Assembly: GCA_030600975.1 (NCBI GenBank)
Contig: JAUVUL010000086.1
Span: 1 to 7,168 of the forward strand
DNA from: Candidatus Aegiribacteria sp.
Lineage (GTDB): Bacteria > Fermentibacterota > Fermentibacteria > Fermentibacterales > JCC-6
Reading direction: 5' to 3'
DNA: 7,168 bases
Under the pieces are notes generated by a model. It was not told where the DNA came from and ran no database searches. It saw only the letters and a list, made by a program, of their open reading frames with translations. The translations under genes and the position numbers were made by a program. Shown in pieces: positions 1 through 5,424 of this stretch (its first letter is position 1; each line of letters opens with the position of its first letter).

Positions 1-500
1 GGGCAGGGTTCCTGGATGAAGATGGCAACCTTCCTGAGATTCAGAAGCCCATGCTGTGTGATGCTCTCGCAACAGTTGTTGGCGCGGTACTTGGAACAAC
101 GACTACTGGAGCGTATATCGAATCAGCCGCAGGAATAGAGGAGGGAGGGAAATCCGGCTTCACTGCAGTGGTGACAGCATGTCTTTTTCTACTGGCGCTG
201 TTCCTGACACCGATTCTTACCGCCGTTCCTCCCTGTGCTTACGGACCGGTTCTCATCGTAGTAGGAATGCTGATGCTGAAACCCATCACCGGATTGAGAT
301 TCGACGATATGACAGAGCTGGCACCCGCTTTTCTCACAATCGTCCTGATGAGTTTTACATACAATCTCGGTATAGGCATGACTGCAGGCCTTCTGACGTG
401 GCCTCTGTTCAAGGTTGCTGCAGGAAAGCGGAAAGAAGTCCCTGCGGGGCTCTGGGTGCTTTCAGCGCTGTCCCTGCTTTACTACATGTTTGGAGCCTGA
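1..500 (+). CDS. NCS2-family purine permease (AzgA-like), C-terminal part only
   Basis: This is the 3' end of an inner-membrane nucleobase transporter. The reading frame is open from base 3, so the gene starts left of the window and the ATG at 51 is an internal Met. About 165 C-terminal residues are visible, against roughly 430-450 for the usual full length. The diagnostic stretch GTTTTGAYIESAAGI, at bases 90-134, matches the conserved segment of AzgA/GhxP/AdeP-type adenine or guanine/hypoxanthine:proton symporters (COG2252). It is followed by hydrophobic helices: one at about 160-215, a loop with PPCAYGP, then helices at about 240-280, 325-400 and 450-495. The C-terminal ending in LLYYMFGA is also usual for the family. 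Substrate (adenine versus guanine/hypoxanthine) cannot be decided from this piece. The following gene is 200 bases away behind its own candidate promoter, so this gene is probably a separate unit. Confidence 0.9.
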   Translation, partial: AGFLDEDGNLPEIQKPMLCDALATVVGAVLGTTTTGAYIESAAGIEEGGKSGFTAVVTACLFLLALFLTPILTAVPPCAYGPVLIVVGMLMLKPITGLRFDDMTELAPAFLTIVLMSFTYNLGIGMTAGLLTWPLFKVAAGKRKEVPAGLWVLSALSLLYYMFGA

Positions 501-653
501 CGGGAATCGGGAGGAGCATGCTTTCGATATCTACAGGATGGAATAATTTCAGGTGAGGTATGTATACAGCATGTTAAAGCGTTTTCATAATCATAATTGA
601 GTTTTGTAATTGTCGTAAGTTAAGTCCGATCCCAAGCACCACAAGCATTGACG

Positions 654-681
654 TTGACCGCTGGAATGCGAATTCTCTAAT
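654..681 (+). promoter_or_regulatory. Candidate sigma70-type promoter for the kinase operon
   Basis: TTGACC at 654-659 (5 of 6 matches to TTGACA) is followed after 16 bp by TCTAAT at 676-681 (5 of 6 to TATAAT). Transcription would be expected to start at about 687-690, giving a leader of only about 12-15 nt that still includes the AGGGAG ribosome binding site at 691-696. The position is right for driving the gene at 702 and the closely packed genes after it. The -35 hexamer is directly preceded by a near copy, TTGACG at 648-653. This is a prediction by eye; the host's sigma consensus is unknown. Confidence 0.5.
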
Positions 682-690
682 CATCCGTGA

Positions 691-696
691 AGGGAG
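691..696 (+). promoter_or_regulatory. Ribosome binding site that decides the kinase start
   Basis: AGGGAG lies 5 bases before the ATG at 702. The frame could also be opened by the GTG at 687, but that codon lies upstream of this Shine-Dalgarno sequence and at or before the predicted transcription start. The ATG at 702 is therefore the better start, and it shortens the protein by five residues. Confidence 0.65.
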
Positions 697-701
697 TCTG
701 C

Positions 702-3437
702 ATGGATACATCCGGCAGTGCACCGGAAGAGGAAAAGATCCCCGAGGAAATCAAGGGAGAAAGGCTTCTTCAGGAAAGCAGCTACGAGAAGGCTGCGGCA
801 TTCTTCCACCAGGCCGCCGAGAGCAATCCTGATCAACGGAGCAGGTTATACCGCAGGGCAGCCGTTGCTTACTGGAAAGCCGGCGTTTTTGAAAAAGCCG
901 CAAGAACATTCAAATCAGCGATTCAGAGCTGCCGCCAGGATGGAAACAGGGCAGACGAAGCAAGGAATATCCTTGGCCTGGGAGCGAGCTACCACGAGCT
1001 TTACAGAATGTCTGAGTCATACAGGGTTATGCACGATGCCCTTAAAGTTGCAGAGGAGAGCGGAGATCTGAAGATAGTAGCCGATGTAACCAACTGGCTC
1101 GGTATTATCTGCAAGGACCAGGGAGATTTCGATCTTGCTGTAGATCATCATAAAAAGGCGCTTGATCTAAACAGGGATCTTGGAAACGAACATGATGAAG
1201 CCGGTTCCCTCAACAGCCTTGGTCTGGTGTACTACCATATGGAAAATTACCAGAGAGCCATGGAGTGTTTTAACGAAGCCCTGGATATACTGCGAAACAG
1301 TGATGTTTCGTGGGGTCTTCCCGACACGCTGAACAGCATAGGTATGACACTGAAAAAAATGGGCAGACTGGAGGAGGCCTTGGAATACTACATAGAAGCC
1401 CTGGAAGCGAGAAGAAAGGCCGGAGGACTGGCTCGGACAGCCAACATCCTTAACAATATGGGAAATCTGTATCTATCTATGGGGAGTACGGATAAAGCGA
1501 TTAAATTTCATAAGGAAGCTCTTGCAATTCGTGAAGAAATTTCCAGCAGAAGCGGGATGGCATCATCCCTTCTCAACCTTGGCGAAGCGTGGAAAAAGGC
1601 GGACAAACTCCACAAATCAGCAACATGCCTTGCGAATAGTCTTAATTACCAGCAGAACAACCGACCCGATGAAATGATGATGGATACCATCAGGATGCTG
1701 GCAGAGGTCAGAAGCGGGCTGGGAGACAGTGAAAAGGCATACGATCTGAGCGTTCAGGCTCTGGAGACATCGAGAAATCTCTACCGTGATCTTCTGGAAA
1801 AGAGGTTGATGGAATCAAGAGGAATACTTGAGACCGAGCACCGTGTCAGGGAGGCAAAACTTCTCAGAAACAAGAACCGCAAACTGGAGGATCTCTCGGA
1901 TATGCTGTCGGCCCAGAAGGAGCAGCTTCAGCTTATACTTGATTACGTCCCGGCGGTGATTGTATTCATAAATAATGAGGGAACCGTGATCAGGCTGAAC
2001 CGGTATGCAGCCGGGCTTGTCGAAAAAGAACCCATGGAGCTTGTTGGAGGTGTTGCGGAAGAGTTCTTTGGATCACTGGGAAGAACCTTCAAGAGTCCGT
2101 CTGACGGGCATGACGAAGACACTTCAGAGCCCCTGCTGAACAGTGAAGAGACGGTTTCCCTGAAGGACGGAGATCATCTTTTTCTCTGTCACCGTGTTCC
2201 GTTTAAAGGCTCAGAGAGCACACTCGATGGAATGGTTGTTTTCGCTGTTGATATTACGGAAGAGAAAAGGGCAGAACGGAGGAGGAAGGAGCTTCAGGAA
2301 TTAGCCGGTAAAGCCAAAAGACTTGAAAGTCTGGGATACCTTGCGGGCAGTATAGCCCACGATTTCAACAATCTTCTACTGGGTATAATGGGAAATGTTG
2401 AGCTGGTGATCGGACGGACAGGCGATGCCCAGACCAGGAGTAATCTGGAAAAAGCCTCCGAGAGTGCAAGACGTGCCGCATTACTTTGCAACCAGCTGCT
2501 GGCCTTTTCGGGAGACGGCAATTTCATTTCAAAACAGCTTGACCTTTCCGCAGAAGTCGGGTTCATTCTCAAATCCCTTTCATTCGATCCGGAAGTGCAT
2601 TTCAGATTCAGTACCGTCCTTCCGGAAGGGCTGCCGCTGATCGACATATCACCCTCCCAGTTGCGGATGGCATTGAAGAACCTGCTGGCCGTTCTGGAAG
2701 AAATGATAAGTGAGGGTGCGAATGTTGACGTTACAACAGGCAGGGTATTTGTCAATTCCGAGTACATGAAAGAAGCTCTGTACAATGTTGACTCGTCGGA
2801 AGGTGATTACCTTTTCGTGGAGGTGAGCGCCTCTTCAGGAGGATTCTCAATAGATGAAATCTACCGGATGTTCGATCCTTTCACTAACGGAGATGTACTG
2901 AAGACAGATCTGAGAATGCCTGCTGTTCACGGTATCCTGAAATCACATGGCGGATTCATGACCTGCAGACAAACGGAAAACTCAGCAGGGATGATAAAAC
3001 TGCATTTTCCCTGTTCACAGGGGAGTTCATCCGAGGAGAAGTATACGGAGTCTGAAACCAGGATAACGCATACCGGAGGTTCCATTCTATTAGTCGACGA
3101 CGAAATGCCCGTAAGAGAAACAGTGGAATTGATGCTTAATACATTGGGCTACGATGTACTTACCTGTCCGGGAGGCGTCAGTGCGCTGAAGCTGCTGGAA
3201 GAAAGCGCTGATGAATTATCCCTTGTCCTGCTTGATCTTACCATGCCGGACATGGGTGGTCATGAGGTGCTAAGGGCAATAGCAAGACTCTATCCAGGCC
3301 TGAATGTAGTACTTTCAAGCGGATTTTCTGAGAAGATGATAAAAGAATCCAGCGACAATCCATGTTTTCGGGGATTCCTTAAGAAACCGTATACAATTAG
3401 TGAATTGAAGAACATGCTGGAAAAGGTGATGCACTGA
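702..3437 (+). CDS. TPR-PAS hybrid histidine kinase with degenerate ATP-binding domain
   Basis: A 911-residue soluble signalling protein with no signal peptide or membrane segment, so probably cytoplasmic. Domains in order: about nine TPR repeats of roughly 40 residues (about 14-370); a charged coiled coil (about 361-410); a PAS domain (about 408-525) ending in the usual VDITEEK; a HisKA dimerisation helix with the H-box GSIAHDFNN (H553, D554, N557); a HATPase-like domain (about 640-775); and a receiver domain (about 793-911). The receiver is complete, with acidic pair D799/D800, phospho-Asp D845, switch Ser S872 and Lys K895. The HATPase domain keeps its fold signature (YRMFDPF, then AVHGILKSHGG), but the nucleotide-binding residues are replaced: N-box Asn is V664, G1-box Asp is A710 and Gly is S712, and the G2 motif TGLGL reads T735-D-L-R-M. 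Autophosphorylation by ATP is therefore doubtful. TPRs usually bind proteins or peptides; the ligand is unknown. The stop is 3 bases before the next gene. The start is ATG 702 (RBS 691-696); GTG 687 is the alternative. Confidence 0.9.
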   Translation: MDTSGSAPEEEKIPEEIKGERLLQESSYEKAAAFFHQAAESNPDQRSRLYRRAAVAYWKAGVFEKAARTFKSAIQSCRQDGNRADEARNILGLGASYHELYRMSESYRVMHDALKVAEESGDLKIVADVTNWLGIICKDQGDFDLAVDHHKKALDLNRDLGNEHDEAGSLNSLGLVYYHMENYQRAMECFNEALDILRNSDVSWGLPDTLNSIGMTLKKMGRLEEALEYYIEALEARRKAGGLARTANILNNMGNLYLSMGSTDKAIKFHKEALAIREEISSRSGMASSLLNLGEAWKKADKLHKSATCLANSLNYQQNNRPDEMMMDTIRMLAEVRSGLGDSEKAYDLSVQALETSRNLYRDLLEKRLMESRGILETEHRVREAKLLRNKNRKLEDLSDMLSAQKEQLQLILDYVPAVIVFINNEGTVIRLNRYAAGLVEKEPMELVGGVAEEFFGSLGRTFKSPSDGHDEDTSEPLLNSEETVSLKDGDHLFLCHRVPFKGSESTLDGMVVFAVDITEEKRAERRRKELQELAGKAKRLESLGYLAGSIAHDFNNLLLGIMGNVELVIGRTGDAQTRSNLEKASESARRAALLCNQLLAFSGDGNFISKQLDLSAEVGFILKSLSFDPEVHFRFSTVLPEGLPLIDISPSQLRMALKNLLAVLEEMISEGANVDVTTGRVFVNSEYMKEALYNVDSSEGDYLFVEVSASSGGFSIDEIYRMFDPFTNGDVLKTDLRMPAVHGILKSHGGFMTCRQTENSAGMIKLHFPCSQGSSSEEKYTESETRITHTGGSILLVDDEMPVRETVELMLNTLGYDVLTCPGGVSALKLLEESADELSLVLLDLTMPDMGGHEVLRAIARLYPGLNVVLSSGFSEKMIKESSDNPCFRGFLKKPYTISELKNMLEKVMH

Positions 3438-3440
3438 AAT

Positions 3441-4190
3441 ATGCAGGTTGAGTCGATGTCTTTCAGAATACGTATCCTTTTCAACGATCAGGCGCGGCAA
3501 CCCGACCTCGCCACCGGGATCGGTTTCAGCGCCCTTATAGGGGATGACCTGCTCTTTGATACCGGTAATGACGGCGTAACTCTTCTTGCGAACATGAGAA
3601 TTCTCGGTATTGATCCCATGGGATTAAGCACAATCGTTATCTCTCACGATCACTGGGATCATACAGGGGGTCTTGGCGATCTGCTAACGGTAAAACCTGG
3701 AATAACGGTTTACGGGTGTCCGGGATTCGGTGAAGAATTGAAGAGAAAAATCACACTGAACAACGGAGTTTTTGTATCCTGTTCCAAATACCGGCAAATA
3801 AGGCCGGGTATTCATCTTACCGGAGAGTTGCCTGGTTACTACAAGGGAACTTACCTGGCTGAACAGGCTATGATCCTCGAAACGGAGAGCGGGATCTCCA
3901 TCATCACGGGCTGTGCCCACCCGGGGATAGTAAATATCGTTGACCGGGTTATTGAACAGTTTCCCAGAAAAAAGATCCACTCAATAATCGGCGGTTTTCA
4001 TCTGAAGCACCATACAGAAGAAGAACTGGAAAGAGTCCTCGATGATCTTGTGGAAAGAGACATAGATCTGTTCGCACCAATGCACTGTACCGGTGAAAAG
4101 GCAATCCGAACCTTCAGTAACAGGTTCGGTGATAAAGCCTGCATTCTCAAATCGGGAGATTCATTGGAAATCCAGAAGACACATGCATAA
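3441..4190 (+). CDS. Metallo-beta-lactamase-fold hydrolase, COG1237 type
   Basis: A 249-residue, probably cytoplasmic metal-dependent hydrolase. The metal-binding motif SHDHWDHTGG supplies H69, H71, D73 and H74. Further likely ligands are H160 in TGCAHPGIVN and H187 in GGFHL, with H215 in the MHCTG motif near the end. The combination TGCAHPGIVN, GGFHL and MHCTG is characteristic of the COG1237 subfamily. Databases often label this subfamily as a dihydropterin ribofuranosylaminobenzene phosphate synthase by similarity to a methanogen protein. That reaction belongs to methanopterin biosynthesis, and nothing here supports it, so the substrate should be regarded as unknown. ATG 3441 is 3 bases after the kinase stop, with AAAAGGTGA at 3421-3429 as a rather distant ribosome binding site. 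ATG 3456 (residue 6, MSFRIRIL) is an equally credible start, because family members begin close to that strand. The tight spacing indicates cotranscription with the kinase. Confidence 0.85.
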   Translation: MQVESMSFRIRILFNDQARQPDLATGIGFSALIGDDLLFDTGNDGVTLLANMRILGIDPMGLSTIVISHDHWDHTGGLGDLLTVKPGITVYGCPGFGEELKRKITLNNGVFVSCSKYRQIRPGIHLTGELPGYYKGTYLAEQAMILETESGISIITGCAHPGIVNIVDRVIEQFPRKKIHSIIGGFHLKHHTEEELERVLDDLVERDIDLFAPMHCTGEKAIRTFSNRFGDKACILKSGDSLEIQKTHA

Positions 4191-4202
4191 ACTAAAGTAT
4201 TG

Positions 4203-4208
4203 AAAGGA
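4203..4208 (+). promoter_or_regulatory. Ribosome binding site of the aminotransferase gene
   Basis: AAAGGA ends 4 bases before the ATG at 4213. It occupies the 22-base gap after the metallo-hydrolase gene, which contains no hairpin or promoter that I can see. It supports ATG 4213 as the start. Confidence 0.5.
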
Positions 4209-4212
4209 TGAC

Positions 4213-5391
4213 ATGGAACCTTCAGAAAAGAGTCGTATAAACATTTCTAATCGAGTGTCCAGGATACCCAGATCTGCGATTCATGAAATGACACGTTTAT
4301 CCAGGGATATTGAAGATGTAGCATTTCTGTCCTGGGCAAAACCAACATCCGAGACTCCTGAAAACATAAGACAGGCAGCAATTCGCGCGATAACTGAGGG
4401 TAAAACCGGGGGGTATTCAGAACCCGCTGGCCTGTTGGAACTAAGGAAGGAAATCACTGCTAAACTCTTAAGGGATAATGGTATCGATGCTTCCGTCAAC
4501 GAGGTTATAGTAACCGTTGGTGCAATTGAAGGTCTTGCAGCAGCTGTCATGGCCGTAATCGACCCCGATGATGAAGTGATTATTCCAGTTCCCGGTTATT
4601 CCACGCACATTCAGCAGGTAGTCCTTGCTTCAGGAACTCCCGTGTGTGTTCCCACCCTTGAAAACAGTGACTTCAGCCTTGATTTGGAAAGGATCAGTAA
4701 AGCTGTCAGCAGCCGTACAAAAGCGATTCTCTTCAGCGATCCTAATAATCCCACCGGATCAGTATATTCCAGGGAAGAATTGAAGCAATTGGCTGATATC
4801 GCCATTGAAAATAACCTGGTGGTAATCACTGATGAAGCCTACGAGTATTTCACATACGATGGTCATAAGCATCACAGTATCGGAGCTTTTCCAGGGATGA
4901 AGGAAAGGACCATAAGCGTATTCACTTTCACTAAAACCTACGCAATGACAGGATGGAGAATAGGATATGTCCACTCTTCTCCCGAGTTGATTCCGCAGAT
5001 AAAAAAGGCTCACATACCGTTTGCCATCTGTGCTCCGGTTATTTCCCAGTACGCGGCTCTTGAGGCGATCAGAGGTTCCCAGAAGTGTGTTGATGAATTC
5101 CGTAATCACTATCTCAGCGCAAGGAATCTCATGTGTGAAAGGCTAGATGGCCTGGATTGTATATTCGATTACTGGAAGCCGCGAGGATCCTATTTGATGT
5201 TACCCGGAATAAGGAAAGAACAGGGGACAGACTCTCTGAATTTCGCGAAGAAATTGCTCAGGGAAGCCGGTGTTTCCACTACTCCCGGTGTGGCTTTCAA
5301 AGGGGAATCACACCTTAGAATGTCCTTCTGCGTTCCTGAGGAAGTGATAAACAAGGCCTTCGATCGCATGGAGAAATATTTCGCAGGATAA
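4213..5391 (+). CDS. Class I/II PLP-dependent aminotransferase
   Basis: A 392-residue fold-type I aminotransferase, the usual length for AspC/PatA-like enzymes, which move an amino group between an amino acid and a 2-oxo acid in the cytoplasm. The cofactor site is complete: N179 in SDPNNPTG (contact to the pyridoxal ring oxygen), D207 and Y210 in TDEAYEYF (D207 pairs with the ring nitrogen), Schiff-base lysine K241 in FTKTYAMTGWRIGY with phosphate-binding R249, and substrate-carboxylate Arg R369 in LRMSF. The N-terminal GGYSEPAGLLELRKEI segment is also typical. Amino-acid preference cannot be read from these motifs; aspartate, alanine or aromatic specificity are all possible. The start is supported by AAAGGA at 4203-4208. 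It sits 22 bases after the metallo-hydrolase and 33 bases before the peptidase gene, which fits a role in amino-acid catabolism within one operon, though this is inferred from position only. Confidence 0.92.
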   Translation: MEPSEKSRINISNRVSRIPRSAIHEMTRLSRDIEDVAFLSWAKPTSETPENIRQAAIRAITEGKTGGYSEPAGLLELRKEITAKLLRDNGIDASVNEVIVTVGAIEGLAAAVMAVIDPDDEVIIPVPGYSTHIQQVVLASGTPVCVPTLENSDFSLDLERISKAVSSRTKAILFSDPNNPTGSVYSREELKQLADIAIENNLVVITDEAYEYFTYDGHKHHSIGAFPGMKERTISVFTFTKTYAMTGWRIGYVHSSPELIPQIKKAHIPFAICAPVISQYAALEAIRGSQKCVDEFRNHYLSARNLMCERLDGLDCIFDYWKPRGSYLMLPGIRKEQGTDSLNFAKKLLREAGVSTTPGVAFKGESHLRMSFCVPEEVINKAFDRMEKYFAG

Positions 5392-5413
5392 CCCCAGGTT
5401 CTCTTTTATATAT

Positions 5414-5419
5414 GGAGGA
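5414..5419 (+). promoter_or_regulatory. Strong Shine-Dalgarno that selects a TTG start
   Basis: GGAGGA ends 5 bases before the TTG at 5425. The only nearby ATG (5412) is in another frame and is followed after two codons by TAA, so it cannot start the peptidase. The strength and spacing of this site, plus the signal peptide that begins at the TTG, fix the start. Confidence 0.75.
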
Positions 5420-5424
5420 ATAAG

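Noticed and set aside
51..500. Permease read as a complete small gene from ATG 51
   Set aside because: The frame stays open and family-like from base 3, and the family needs about 270-290 more N-terminal residues. The gene is cut by the window edge.
561..568. Palindrome TGTATACA in the spacer after the permease
   Set aside because: Eight bases is too short to claim an operator, and I see no second copy nearby.
501..686. Transcription terminator for the permease gene
   Set aside because: I found no GC-rich hairpin followed by a T run in this spacer, so none is annotated.
687..701. GTG 687 as the kinase start
   Set aside because: The good ribosome binding site at 691-696 lies downstream of this codon, and the predicted transcript would begin at about this position. 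ATG 702 fits better.
2294..2785. Minus-strand open frame of 163 codons
   Set aside because: It is antisense to the histidine-kinase core and has no domain features.
5392..5424. Separate promoter for the peptidase (AT-rich TTTATATATGG)
   Set aside because: It resembles a -10 box, but no -35 partner at suitable spacing is convincing, and the 33-base gap suggests cotranscription.
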